Positions 1 to 8,134 of a stretch of 64,000 nt of DNA are shown piece by piece. The stretch's first letter is position 1; each line of letters begins with the position of its first letter. The notes under the pieces are model-generated. The model saw nothing but the letters and a program-made list of their open reading frames with translations, was not told the DNA's origin and did no database searches. The stretch is from Amycolatopsis suaedae. Its GTDB lineage: Bacteria > Actinomycetota > Actinomycetes > Mycobacteriales > Pseudonocardiaceae. Where the stretch lies: NCBI RefSeq assembly GCF_004214935.1, contig NZ_SFCC01000013.1, positions 186,001 to 250,000 on the forward strand, read 5' to 3'. Both the position numbers and the translations under genes were made by a program.

Positions 1-1
1 T

Positions 2-835
2 ACCGTCGTCGCCCAGCACCTGCCCGGCCTGGTGACCTCCGCCCAGCTCGCCGTCTCCGAACTACCGGCTGAACACCAGCTCGAAGCCCAGCGGGTTCTC
101 GTCACCGGCTACCGACTCGCCTCGTCGATGTTGCTGAAGTTCGGGACCAACCACATCGCCTGGCTGGCCGCAGACAGAGCGATGCAGACGGCGCTGACCG
201 CCGACGACACATGGGCACTCGCGCGGGCGACCCGGAGTGTCGCCCGCGCGATGACGGACAGCGGCCAGCGCCCGCAGGCGATCGAGACACTGCTCGGGAT
301 GGCCGACCGAATGCGGCCCGACGTCGCACGGCAGTCGAGCCACCTGCTGGCGTTGCACGGCATGTTGTTCCTGGCCGCGTCGATCGCCGCCGCCCAGGAA
401 GGAGACCAGGCGCTGGCGTTGTCCATGCATGAGGAGGCCACGGCAGCAGCACGACGGCTTGAACCGGGGCACGACAGGCATCACACGTTCTTCGGTCAGG
501 CCAACGTCGACATCCACCGGGTGGCCTCGCTCGTCCGGTTGCACGAGGGTGGCCGCGCGCTGGAGTACGCCAGGCGCGTCGACCAGACAGAGGTGGCCGC
601 GCTCTCGGCTGAGCGTCGGTCGAACTACCTCCTTGACCTCACCGAGGCGAACACGATCACCGGCGACTTCAAGACCGCGGTCCGCACCTTGAGCGAAGCC
701 GAACGCGTCGCGCCCGAAGAAGTCCGCTGCCGCCCGCTCGCGCACGGCCTGCTCCGCAGGCTGCGGAACAACACACGAGGCGGGGACGCCCGTGTCGTCC
801 GGACGATGGCCGAACGAGCGGGAGTCGAGGCGTGA
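2..835 (+). CDS. C-terminal part of an XRE-family regulator with TPR-like repeats (5' end outside window)
   Basis: The reading frame is open from the first bases of the window, so the gene starts upstream and the GTG at 32 is probably internal. The visible 267+ residues are alpha-helical, Ala/Arg/Leu-rich and organised like tetratricopeptide repeats. This matches the C-terminal half of the large actinobacterial regulators that carry an N-terminal Cro/C1 helix-turn-helix; that HTH is not visible here. The stop codon overlaps the GTG start of the next gene (flavoprotein) by 4 nt, so the two are translationally coupled. Such regulator/flavoprotein pairs often sit on actinomycete integrative elements. 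The family call rests on general resemblance. Confidence 0.6.
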   Translation, partial: TVVAQHLPGLVTSAQLAVSELPAEHQLEAQRVLVTGYRLASSMLLKFGTNHIAWLAADRAMQTALTADDTWALARATRSVARAMTDSGQRPQAIETLLGMADRMRPDVARQSSHLLALHGMLFLAASIAAAQEGDQALALSMHEEATAAARRLEPGHDRHHTFFGQANVDIHRVASLVRLHEGGRALEYARRVDQTEVAALSAERRSNYLLDLTEANTITGDFKTAVRTLSEAERVAPEEVRCRPLAHGLLRRLRNNTRGGDARVVRTMAERAGVEA

Positions 836-1386
836 GCCAACGTGTCCTCTACGTCGTCATCACCGGCGCGGGTCCGGCACGCCATGTCGACCGGCTCGTG
901 CGCCTCGCCCAGGAAGCCGGATGGAGTGTGCACAGCATCGCCACACCCGCAGCCGTCGAACACTTCCTGGACCTGCCCGCGCTCACCGAGCTGACCGGCC
1001 ACCCGGTGCGCACCGGTCACCGCAAGCCGGGTGACGCCAACCTTCCCAAGGCCGACGCGGTCGTCGTCGCACCTGCCACGTACAACACGATCAACAAGTT
1101 CGCCGCCGGGATCGCCGACACCTACGTCACTACTCAGCTCGCCGAACTCAACGGCATGGGCGTGCCCATCGTCGTGCTCCCATTCGTGAACCAGGGACTG
1201 GCCAACAACCGGCCGTTCAGGCGCGCCGTCGAAGAACTGCGCCTCGCCGGGGTCCGCGTCCTCCTCGGCCCCGGCGAGTTCGAACCCCACCCGCCGCGAA
1301 CCGGTGACACGGTGATCGACCAGTACCCGTGGGCACTCGCGCTTGCCGAGGCAGAGAGGATGGCGGCCGACGACGCGGCACGGTAG
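832..1386 (+). CDS. Flavoprotein (phosphopantothenoylcysteine decarboxylase-like fold)
   Basis: 184 residues with the flavoprotein (PF02441-type) layout: an N-terminal beta strand VLYVVITGAG, then near residues 80-100 the ADAVVVAPATYNTINKFA segment that binds FMN in the PPC-decarboxylase/EpiD superfamily, then a VPIVVLPFVN strand. The protein is shorter than bifunctional CoaBC and has no CTP-dependent ligase domain, so it is not the housekeeping CoaBC. It probably binds FMN and decarboxylates or oxidises a cysteine-type substrate, but the substrate cannot be read from sequence. The GTG start overlaps the upstream regulator stop (GTGA), indicating one operon. Confidence 0.75.
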   Translation: MSQRVLYVVITGAGPARHVDRLVRLAQEAGWSVHSIATPAAVEHFLDLPALTELTGHPVRTGHRKPGDANLPKADAVVVAPATYNTINKFAAGIADTYVTTQLAELNGMGVPIVVLPFVNQGLANNRPFRRAVEELRLAGVRVLLGPGEFEPHPPRTGDTVIDQYPWALALAEAERMAADDAAR

Positions 1387-1424
1387 CCAGGTCGCCAGCA
1401 CGAGGTCGGACCACGGGGACCTTC

Positions 1425-1560
1425 ACTCCTCGCCAATCCACCTCACGCCCCACACATCACCTTCACGCCCACTATCACCCACCTTCTGGGCACCACAACA
1501 ACCTCACGCACACACACCACCACGCCCCACCCCATACCAATCACCCACATCACACGGAGC
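1425..1560 (+). terminator. C-rich, G-poor untranslated stretch, rut-like (possible Rho-dependent terminator)
   Basis: The 290-nt spacer after the flavoprotein holds no convincing gene. Over roughly 1425-1560 the + strand is made almost entirely of C, A and T, with only about 8 G in 125 nt and many CAC/CCAC repeats. Its flanks are about one-third G. A C>G bubble in the nascent transcript just downstream of an operon is the known signature of a Rho utilisation site. No strong hairpin with a U-tract was seen. The role is inferred from composition alone. Confidence 0.35.
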
Positions 1561-1685
1561 ACTTCTTGCAGATCGTCTGAACCGGGAAGCGTTGTGACGA
1601 AACGCTGAGTCAGGCAAGCGCTCGGTGGGAAGTTGATCGCCACTGACGTACCGTCGGTTGGAGAGCACCGGGGAGGGTGATCAAC

Positions 1686-2216
1686 GTGGTTGATAAGGCA
1701 CGTGTCCACACGCGACTGGTCAGCATCGACTGCTCGGTGTGCGGGACGACCGTTCACTACCGGGGCACCGGCAGACGGCCGCGGTACTGCAGCCACACGT
1801 GCCGTAGCCGCGCCTGGGAGTTACGCCGAGCCGCACAACGGCTCGGCGAGCCGGAGCCAGTGCCGACGATGGTCCGCGAGGTCGTCGTGCGCGAGCGCGT
1901 CATCGAGCGAGAACGGCGGGTGTCCGTGACTCCGCAACTGGTCGCCGACTGGCTCCCGCTCCTCAAGCAACTGGAGCGGAAAGTTCGCTACAGACCGGAC
2001 ATGCTCGCGCGCCGTCCCGGCGAGCTTCACGATTTGGCAAGGGCCGTGCGCAACCTCCACGAAGCCGCGTCTCAGCGGGCGCCGACGTCGCCCACGACTC
2101 TTACCGAGGGCACCGCACCGTCACCAAAGTCCGAAGGCTACCAGCTGTCACGACAGCAACGCCGCGCATTAGCTCGGGAACAACACAAGAACCGCCGTTA
2201 TCGGACGGAGATCTGA
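1686..2216 (+). CDS. Conserved hypothetical protein with N-terminal zinc-knuckle
   Basis: About 176 residues. The N-terminus has a CSVC...YCSHTC arrangement (two Cys pairs about 20 residues apart), which looks like a zinc ribbon related to short DNA-binding zinc fingers. A charged helix rich in Glu/Arg/Val (REVVVRERVIERERR) follows, then a basic tail. GTG at 1686 is preferred over GTG at 1677 because the GGGGAGGG Shine-Dalgarno ends at about 1676, too close to 1677. Proteins of this type are common on integrated plasmids and AICE-like elements of actinomycetes. Function is unknown; nucleic-acid binding is a reasonable guess. Confidence 0.6.
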   Translation: MVDKARVHTRLVSIDCSVCGTTVHYRGTGRRPRYCSHTCRSRAWELRRAAQRLGEPEPVPTMVREVVVRERVIERERRVSVTPQLVADWLPLLKQLERKVRYRPDMLARRPGELHDLARAVRNLHEAASQRAPTSPTTLTEGTAPSPKSEGYQLSRQQRRALAREQHKNRRYRTEI

Positions 2217-2220
2217 CGCC

Positions 2221-2520
2221 TCAACGACCTGAAGCCGTGTTGCGCTTGGAAGATTGCCTTTTTCGGCGACGAGCCAGTGAGCTCAGGTAGGCCATCCGCT
2301 GGAAGTGCGCGCGGCGTGCCGACTCGGCTCGTTGACGGCGAGTGGTCGGGTCGAGTTCATTTCGCGGGTCCACCTGCCGCTCGAAACGAGTGGCCGCCGC
2401 TTCCCGGGCGCGCCGCGTTCGCTCGGCGCGATCGACGGTATTCGCCCACGACGTGTAGGCGGCGAGTCTGGCGAGTGAGGACCTCTGCTCCGGCGTGAGC
2501 CTGCGCGAGCCACCTGGCAT
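2221..2520 (-). CDS. Small conserved actinobacterial hypothetical protein, integrase-associated
   Basis: About 99 residues, strongly basic. It carries the pattern W-A-N-T-x-D-R-x-x-R-T, then R-F-E-R-Q-V-D-P and A-R-R-A-H-F, which I recognise from a family of roughly 100-residue proteins of unknown function in actinomycetes, often on mobile DNA. ATG at 2520 is chosen because GGGGAGGA lies 8 nt upstream; the longer frame to 2598 would overlap the integrase stop. It lies just downstream of the integrase on the same strand. It is not recognisably an excisionase, although its size and position would allow that role. Confidence 0.65.
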   Translation of the reverse strand: MPGGSRRLTPEQRSSLARLAAYTSWANTVDRAERTRRAREAAATRFERQVDPRNELDPTTRRQRAESARRAHFQRMAYLSSLARRRKRQSSKRNTASGR

Positions 2521-2597
2521 GTCGTAGTCCTCCCCTGTCAACGTCGGGGAGGACTGGATCAACGCTAACAACGGCCGGCGAGATCGCCAAAGAGCCA

Positions 2598-3539
2598 CTA
2601 CAGGCGGTCACCGAGTGCGGCTCGACGGTGAGCGGCGCGAGCTCGCTCGTCGGCAGCGGAGGCACCGTAACGGGCGATCATCTCGCGCGACCGCCAGCCG
2701 GCCAGGCGCATGAGGTCCTGTTCCTGCCCGCCGTCGGCGAGCCAGCGGTGGGCGAACGTATGGCGGAACAGGTGCGGGTGGACGTCGGGAACGTCCGCGT
2801 CGGCGGCACGGCGGGTGAGCATGTGCCGGATGCCCCACTCGGTGAGCGGACCCTTGCGGCCGATCCACAGAGCATCGGTCGTGTCAGCAGCTGCGTGGCG
2901 GGCTCTGGCTCGCAGATACCGGCGCAGCGCCTCCCCGGTCCTCGCACCGAAGGGCACGTCGCGCGCTCTGCGGCCCTTGCCCATTACCCGGGCTACGTCG
3001 ACCTCGAAGTCCAGGTCGTCCACCGTGAGCGGGGCGAGTTCGCCGCAACGGGAGCCGGAGTCGATGAACAGGCGGATGATCGCGGTGTCGCGCAGGTTCT
3101 CGAACGTCCGGCCCTTCGCCGTCGCCAGCAGATCCCTCAATTGGCCTTCGGTCAACACCGGAACCGGCTGTTCCGGCACCGCCGGTGGGGACAACTTGGC
3201 GAACGGATTGACGGTCACCTCGCCCTCGACCTCCTCCAGCCAGCGGTACAGCTGCTGCAGGCTGCGGTAGTGCTTGGCCACCGTCGCCGGAGCCAGCGGC
3301 TTGCCCGTGCGCTTGTGCGGGCGCTCCTGGAGGTGGACGAGGTAGTGCTCGACGTGCTCACGCGTTGTCGCGCTCGCGGCGGTGGGCATGCCCTGTGCGA
3401 TCAGGAAGGCGATGAACTCTTCCGCCACCACGGTGTAGCTGTCGATGGTGTTGCGCGACTTGTTCTGCGACCGCAGGTGCCGCGCGAAGTCCGGGAGCAA
3501 CTCCCGGAGATCGTCCAGTGCGATCGTTCGAACAACCAT
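2598..3539 (-). CDS. Tyrosine recombinase (site-specific integrase)
   Basis: 313 residues. The N-terminal SAM-like core-binding domain (about residues 5-100) includes the SRNTIDSYTVVAEEF helix. The C-terminal catalytic domain shows the expected order of residues: Arg in SGSRCGEL, the HLFRH box (H-x-x-R), Trp in AGWRS and the nucleophilic Tyr in ARYGAS close to the C-terminus. ATG at 3539 has a GGGGAGGG Shine-Dalgarno. The gene lies directly downstream of the 3' end of a tRNA gene, the standard position for an integrase that recombines at that tRNA. It should catalyse integration and excision of the element to its left. Confidence 0.9.
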   Translation of the reverse strand: MVVRTIALDDLRELLPDFARHLRSQNKSRNTIDSYTVVAEEFIAFLIAQGMPTAASATTREHVEHYLVHLQERPHKRTGKPLAPATVAKHYRSLQQLYRWLEEVEGEVTVNPFAKLSPPAVPEQPVPVLTEGQLRDLLATAKGRTFENLRDTAIIRLFIDSGSRCGELAPLTVDDLDFEVDVARVMGKGRRARDVPFGARTGEALRRYLRARARHAAADTTDALWIGRKGPLTEWGIRHMLTRRAADADVPDVHPHLFRHTFAHRWLADGGQEQDLMRLAGWRSREMIARYGASAADERARAAHRRAALGDRL

Positions 3540-3597
3540 GCGCCCTCCCCGTCGATCCGTCTTGAAGTCGACGGTACCTACGGAAGGCCAGGGCACA

Positions 3598-3690
3598 AAT
3601 CCCTTGGCCTGGCAGCGCTGTACGGGATCGAATCCCTTGGTTTGGGCTGGTTGTGGGGCGGGCGGGGCTCGAACCCGCGGCCAAGGGATT
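3598..3690. repeat. Inverted/direct 10-12 bp repeats at the tRNA attachment site
   Basis: AATCCCTTGGCC occurs at 3598-3609 and its exact reverse complement at 3679-3690, inside the tRNA anticodon arm and variable loop. A further direct copy of the first 10 bases, AATCCCTTGG, is at 3631-3640. The copies lie between the integrase start and the tRNA. They may be integrase arm-type sites or scars of earlier recombination at the tRNA. Confidence 0.5.
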
Positions 3691-3727
3691 ATGAGTCCCC
3701 TGCTCTAACCAGCTGAGCTACCGCCCC
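3654..3727 (-). tRNA. tRNA with CAT anticodon (elongator Met or lysidine-modified Ile2)
   Basis: Reading the minus strand from 3727, a 74-nt cloverleaf forms. It has acceptor GGGGCGG/CCGCCCC, a D-arm with AGCTCAGCTGGTTAGAGC, and anticodon stem GGGGA/TCCCT around loop CTCATAA with anticodon CAT (3691-3693 on the + strand). The T-arm is GCGGG-TTCGAGC-CCCGC and the discriminator base is A. CCA is not encoded. It is not an initiator type, because G1 pairs with C72. Sequence alone does not separate Met from Ile(CAU). The gene is the likely attachment site for the neighbouring integrase. Confidence 0.93.
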
Positions 3728-3793
3728 CGGCGACGCGGCCCGACCGCGCGCGGCCGCTTTTCGCGAACCTACCGTATGCGGCCGCCGGTGCCG

Positions 3794-4257
3794 TCACACG
3801 GCCACTTCACGCCGGCGGGCCCATACCGGGCTGTCGACGTAGTGGTTGTCGAAGCGCTCCCCGACGCGCCGATCTCGGCTGGGTCGGCCTCGCCGAGGTT
3901 GACCCGGTGCAGCAGGCGGTAGTAGTCGAAGCGTGCCATGCCCGGGGTGAACGTGACCAGCACGTCGGCGGCGCTGCCGGGAGCCGGGGCGAAGGCGTGC
4001 GGGGTACCCGGCGGGACGACCAGGTGGTCACCCTTGCCCAGGGTGACCACCTCCTCGCCCACCAGCACCTCCAGCGTGCCGTCCAGGACGAAGAACACCT
4101 CGCTCGCCTTGGTGTGGAAGTGGGCGGGCGCACCCGCCGCCCCGGGCGCGAGCGTGGCGCGGTTGCTGGTCAGCGCCGCGTCGTCGGTGAGCAGCGTGAT
4201 CACGCTGCCGGGGCCGTCGGTGAGCACTTCCGCCTCGGCGCCGCGGACGATCGTCAT
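3794..4257 (-). CDS. Cupin-domain protein with a 3'-terminal frameshift
   Basis: Single-domain cupin of about 154 residues. Cupin motif 1 includes AHFHTKASEVFFVLDGTLEV and motif 2 includes GDHLVVPPGTPHAF. ATG at 4257 has the Shine-Dalgarno AGGGAGGA. The continuous frame runs on to 3769 with an implausible Thr/Gly-rich tail. Shifting by one base at the run of four C at 3859-3862 (G on the coding strand) restores the family-like ending ERFDNHYVDSPVWARRREVAV-like and a stop at 3794-3796. One G is therefore missing from the run, either as a real mutation or as a homopolymer sequencing error. It is divergent from the LysR gene, which probably controls it. Confidence 0.75.
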
Positions 4258-4334
4258 GGTTCCTCCCTGTGGTCTCGTTGACACCCATGGTCGGCTCGGC
4301 CGGGAGCCGGAACAACGGCCGATCCCGACACGAT

Positions 4335-4354
4335 CGATAACCTCTGGGTTATCG
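4335..4354. promoter_or_regulatory. Perfect palindrome in cupin/LysR divergent promoter (LysR operator candidate)
   Basis: CGATAACC and its exact complement GGTTATCG are separated by 4 nt. The palindrome lies 7 nt upstream of the LysR GTG start and about 80 nt upstream of the cupin ATG. Position and symmetry fit the autoregulatory site of a LysR-type regulator that also controls the divergent gene. Confidence 0.65.
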
Positions 4355-4361
4355 TTGCGCG

Positions 4362-5240
4362 GTGGAGTGGCGTGAGATCGAGATCTTCTTGACGCTGGCC
4401 GACGAACTGCACTTCGGCCGCACCGCCGAGCGGCTGCGGGTGTCGCAGGCGCGGGTCAGCCAGTCGATCCGGAAGGTCGAACGCCGCATCGGCGCTCCGC
4501 TGTTCGACCGCACCAGCCGCCGGGTCGCGCTGACGCCGATCGGCGCGCGGCTGCGGGACGACCTGCTGCCCGGCTACCGGGCCATCCTGGCCGGGATCGA
4601 CCGGGCCGTCGCCGCCGGGCGGGGTGTCACCGGCGTGCTCCGCGCCGGGTTCGAGGCACCCGGGGTCGCCGATCTGGTGGCGCTGGACCGCTTCCGCGCC
4701 CGCCACCCCGGCTGCGTCCTGGAGATCCGCGAAGTCGACTTCGCCGACCCGTTCGCCATGCTGCGGGACGGCGAGGTCGACGTCCTGGTCACGCTGCTGC
4801 CGGTGGACGAACCCGGCCTCACCGCCGGACCGGCGGTGTACACCGAGCCGATGGTGCTCGCCGTTCCCGCCCGGCACCGGCTGGCCGGCCGGGCCAGCGT
4901 GACGCTCGACGACCTCGCCCACGATCCGGTGCTGCGCGCGGCCCACCCGCCCCGGCCGTACTGGGAGCCAGACGACCCGTGGCACACGCCCGGCGGCGAG
5001 CCGGTACGCCGCGGTGAGCCCGTCGCCACGTTCCAGGAACTGCTGGCGAGTGTGGCCGCGGGCAAGGGAATCTGCCCGCTCGCCGCACACGCCGCCGCCT
5101 ACTTCGCCCGGCCCACCATCGCCTACGTCCCGTTCACCGGCGCACCGTCCGTCCACTGGGGACTGGTCTGGCGGACGGCCGGGGAAACCGCGCTGGTCCG
5201 GGCGTTCGCCGCCGCGCTCGGCGAGGACACGCCGTGCTGA
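4362..5240 (+). CDS. LysR-family transcriptional regulator
   Basis: 292 residues. Residues 1-60 form the winged HTH typical of LTTRs (ADELHFGRTAERLRVSQARVSQSIRKVERRIG...LFDRTSRRVALTPIG). The effector-binding fold starts near residue 90. The GTG start lies just after the palindromic operator. The last 7 nt overlap the start of the large AAA+ protein, so regulator and ATPase are translationally coupled, which is uncommon for a LysR gene. The likely target is the divergent cupin gene. The inducer is unknown. Confidence 0.85.
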   Translation: MEWREIEIFLTLADELHFGRTAERLRVSQARVSQSIRKVERRIGAPLFDRTSRRVALTPIGARLRDDLLPGYRAILAGIDRAVAAGRGVTGVLRAGFEAPGVADLVALDRFRARHPGCVLEIREVDFADPFAMLRDGEVDVLVTLLPVDEPGLTAGPAVYTEPMVLAVPARHRLAGRASVTLDDLAHDPVLRAAHPPRPYWEPDDPWHTPGGEPVRRGEPVATFQELLASVAAGKGICPLAAHAAAYFARPTIAYVPFTGAPSVHWGLVWRTAGETALVRAFAAALGEDTPC

Positions 5241-8134
5241 TCGGGCGCGACCGCCCGGTCGCGCAACTGCGGGCGCGGATCGCCACGACGGCCGGCGGAC
5301 TCGTGCTGATCGGCGGTGAGGCGGGCATCGGCAAGAGCGCGCTGGTCGCCGAGGTGACCGCGGGCGCCGCCGTGCCCGTCGTCAACGCGGCGTGCTGGTC
5401 CGGGGGCGCGCCCGACCTGTGGCCGTGGCGGCAGGTGGTGCGCACCCTCTCCCCCGGCAGCACCGCCCTCGGCGAGCCCGGATTCGCCCTCGGCGAGGCC
5501 GTCACGTCGCTGCTGACGGCCGCCGCGCCGCTGGTGGTCGTCGTCGAAGACCTGCACTGGGCCGACGACGCCTCGTTGCGGCTGCTGGAGTTCGTCGTCC
5601 AGCACACCCGCCACGACCGCGTGCTGGTGCTGGGCACCTACCGCGACGGCGAGGCCGGCGCCGGTCTCACCCCGTTGCTGGCCACGGCGTTCCCGGTACC
5701 GCTGACCGGGCTGGACCGCGCGGGTGTCGCCGAGCTGGTCCGCGAGGTCACCGGATTCTCGCCCGGCGAGGACACCGTCGACGTGATCAGCCGCCGCAGC
5801 GGCGGCAACCCGTTCTTCGTCGAGCAGCTGGCCCGCCTGTGGCAGGGCGGCAGCGCGCTCGGCTCGATCCCGCCCGGCGCCAGGGCGGTCGTCGAGCGGC
5901 GGCTGTCCCGGCTGCCCGCCGCCACCGTGGACGTGCTGCGCACCGCCGCGCTGCTGGGCGGCGAGTTCACCGCGCCGCTGCTGGCCGCCGTCACCGGGAC
6001 CGGTCCGGCGGCGCTGGACGCGGCCGTCGCGGCGCGCCTGGTGGTGGAACTGCCCGGTGACCGGTACGCGTTCGTCCACGACCTCGTCCGCGAGTCACTC
6101 CACAATGGACTCGACGCCGCTGCCCGGCACGCCGCGGTGGTGCGGGCGGCCGAAGCCGATCCCACGCTCGCGGTGCTGCCCACCGAACGCGCCGCACACG
6201 CGCTCGCGGCGGGCACCGCGCTGCCGCCAGGGGACGTGGTGCGCCAGCTCGTGGCCGCCGCCGAGGACGCCGCCGGCCGGCTGGCCCCGGCCGAAGCCGC
6301 CCGGCACTACCGGCACGCACTGGACCGCGTACCCGCCGACGCCCTGGACCGCCACGCCGCACTCGGCGTGGAACTGGGCAGCGCCCTGCATTCGGCCGGC
6401 GACTTCGACGGCAGCAGGAACGCCCTGCGTACCGCCATGGCCGCGGCGCGGCGGACCGGCGACCCCGCCGTGCTCGCCCGCACCGCGCTCACCCTGCTCC
6501 TGCTGGACAAGCGAGGACCGGTCGAAGCCGACCAGGAGGCGTTCATCCAGCACGCCCACGCCCGCCTCGGCGGCGGGGACCACGCGGCCCCGCCCGCCGG
6601 ACGCCCGCACCGGCTGGACCCGGCCGCCCGCGAGCTGAGCGACTCTGCGGTGGAACTGGCCCGGCGCACGGGCGACGGCGACGAGCTGGAGTTCGCCCTG
6701 CTGTCCCGGCTCGCGTCGGTCTGGGGACTGGGCACGGCCGCGGAACGGCTGGCCGTCACCGACGAACTCCTGACGCTGACCGGGCAGCCGGCACGGGTGG
6801 CGCCCTGGCGGATCGGCGCGCTGCTGGAGCTGGGCGACCCGCGGTACCTGGCCGAGCATCGCGCCTTCACCGCCGCGGCCGGTTCCGGGCCCGCGGCTCA
6901 CCGCCACGACGCCGCCGTCACCGAGACGCTGGTGGCCGCGTTCACCGGGCGGTTCGACGACGCCCGCGCCGCCGCCGACACCGCCAGGGAACTCGGTGAG
7001 CAGCCGCATTTCGACCGCGATCACCTGTGGGGCCTGCAACGGTGGTCGATCGCGTTGCGGCAGGGCCGCACCGGCGAGGCCGTCGGCCTGCTCGCCGGCC
7101 TGCGGGCCGATCCGCCAGCGTTCCTGCCGTTGCTGGAAGGCATGTCCGCGGTCGCGGCGGGCGACCTTCCCGGTGCGCTGTCCCGGCTGGCGGAGCTGTC
7201 CGTTGCCGGGGACGACATTCCGCGCTGGCTGGCCCCGCTGTGGCTGCGGTTGCGAGCCGAGACGGCCGCGCTGTCCGGTGATCCCGGGCTGTGCGCGGCG
7301 GTCCGCGAGCAGGTGGCGCCGTTCTCCGGGCAGTGGGCGGTGACCGCGACCGTCGTCGTCGACGGGCCGGTCGACGGGTGGCTGGCCCGGCTCGACGCCG
7401 CCGAGGGCGAGTGGGACGCGGCCGTCGGCCGGTGGTCCACCGTCGTCGCGGCCGCCGACCGGCTGGGTGCCCTGCCGTGGGCGGTGGAGGCCAGGGACGG
7501 ACTGGCCGCCGCGCTGACGGCCCGTGGCGGGCCGGGCGACGACGCCGCGGCGGAGTCGCTGCGTGCCGCCGCGTCCCGGATCGCGCACGATTGCGGGATG
7601 TCCCCGGCAAGCCCGCCGACGTTCCGGTTCACCGGCGAGGTGTGGGAACTGGGATTCGGCGGCCGGACGGCGCACCTGCCCGACGCCAAGGGACTGCGCG
7701 ACCTGCACACGCTGCTCGGCCAGCCCGGCCGCGACATTCCGGCCGTCCGGCTGGCCGGTGGCGCCCGCCCGCCGGGGGCGGACCCGGTGCTCGACGAGCG
7801 GGCCCGTGCCGCGTACCGGCGGCGGCTCGCCGAGCTGGACTCGGACATCGAGGCCGCCACCGGCCGCGGTGCCGACGAGCGGGCGGCCGGACTCGACCGG
7901 GAACGGCAGGCCCTGCTCGACGAACTGCGTACCGCCACCGGGCTGGGTGGCAGGCCACGCCGCCTCGGCGACGACGCCGAGCGGGCCCGCAAGGCGGTGA
8001 CCAACCGGATCCACGACACGCTGCGCAGGCTGGACAGCCAGCATCCCGAGCTGGCCCGGCACCTGCGGGAATCGGTGACCACCGGCACCGCGTGCCGGTA
8101 CCAGCCCGCGACGCCGCTCAGCTGGCGCCGCTGA
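5234..8134 (+). CDS. Large AAA+/STAND-type regulator with C-terminal actinobacterial regulatory domain
   Basis: 966 residues. The N-terminus has a P-loop GGEAGIGKSAL (about residues 28-38) and Walker B LVVVVEDLHWADD (about 110-122), as in MalT/LAL-like STAND ATPases. A long helical, TPR-like middle follows. The last 180 residues (from about FRFTGEVWELGFGG to CRYQP) match a domain seen at the end of many actinobacterial ATPase regulators; no LuxR HTH is visible. It starts inside the end of the LysR gene (7-nt overlap). It is probably a signal-responsive ATPase that modulates transcription or protein assemblies. The ligand and DNA target are unknown. Confidence 0.7.
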   Translation: MLIGRDRPVAQLRARIATTAGGLVLIGGEAGIGKSALVAEVTAGAAVPVVNAACWSGGAPDLWPWRQVVRTLSPGSTALGEPGFALGEAVTSLLTAAAPLVVVVEDLHWADDASLRLLEFVVQHTRHDRVLVLGTYRDGEAGAGLTPLLATAFPVPLTGLDRAGVAELVREVTGFSPGEDTVDVISRRSGGNPFFVEQLARLWQGGSALGSIPPGARAVVERRLSRLPAATVDVLRTAALLGGEFTAPLLAAVTGTGPAALDAAVAARLVVELPGDRYAFVHDLVRESLHNGLDAAARHAAVVRAAEADPTLAVLPTERAAHALAAGTALPPGDVVRQLVAAAEDAAGRLAPAEAARHYRHALDRVPADALDRHAALGVELGSALHSAGDFDGSRNALRTAMAAARRTGDPAVLARTALTLLLLDKRGPVEADQEAFIQHAHARLGGGDHAAPPAGRPHRLDPAARELSDSAVELARRTGDGDELEFALLSRLASVWGLGTAAERLAVTDELLTLTGQPARVAPWRIGALLELGDPRYLAEHRAFTAAAGSGPAAHRHDAAVTETLVAAFTGRFDDARAAADTARELGEQPHFDRDHLWGLQRWSIALRQGRTGEAVGLLAGLRADPPAFLPLLEGMSAVAAGDLPGALSRLAELSVAGDDIPRWLAPLWLRLRAETAALSGDPGLCAAVREQVAPFSGQWAVTATVVVDGPVDGWLARLDAAEGEWDAAVGRWSTVVAAADRLGALPWAVEARDGLAAALTARGGPGDDAAAESLRAAASRIAHDCGMSPASPPTFRFTGEVWELGFGGRTAHLPDAKGLRDLHTLLGQPGRDIPAVRLAGGARPPGADPVLDERARAAYRRRLAELDSDIEAATGRGADERAAGLDRERQALLDELRTATGLGGRPRRLGDDAERARKAVTNRIHDTLRRLDSQHPELARHLRESVTTGTACRYQPATPLSWRR

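Larger units (their letters stand above)
1..3690. mobile_element. Right end of a tRNA-integrated element (left end outside window)
   Basis: A tyrosine recombinase, a small basic protein, a zinc-knuckle protein, a flavoprotein and an XRE-type regulator lie together beside the 3' side of a tRNA(CAT) gene. Gene content changes abruptly to ordinary metabolism beyond the tRNA. The tRNA would provide one attachment site. The second copy of the attachment core must lie left of base 1, so element length and type (AICE, genomic island or prophage remnant) cannot be decided. No replication or transfer genes are visible in this part. Confidence 0.5.

Noticed and set aside
1425..1560. CRISPR array or iteron origin in the CAC-rich stretch
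   Set aside because: There are no regular repeats with spacers and no cas or replication genes nearby; it is only skewed composition.
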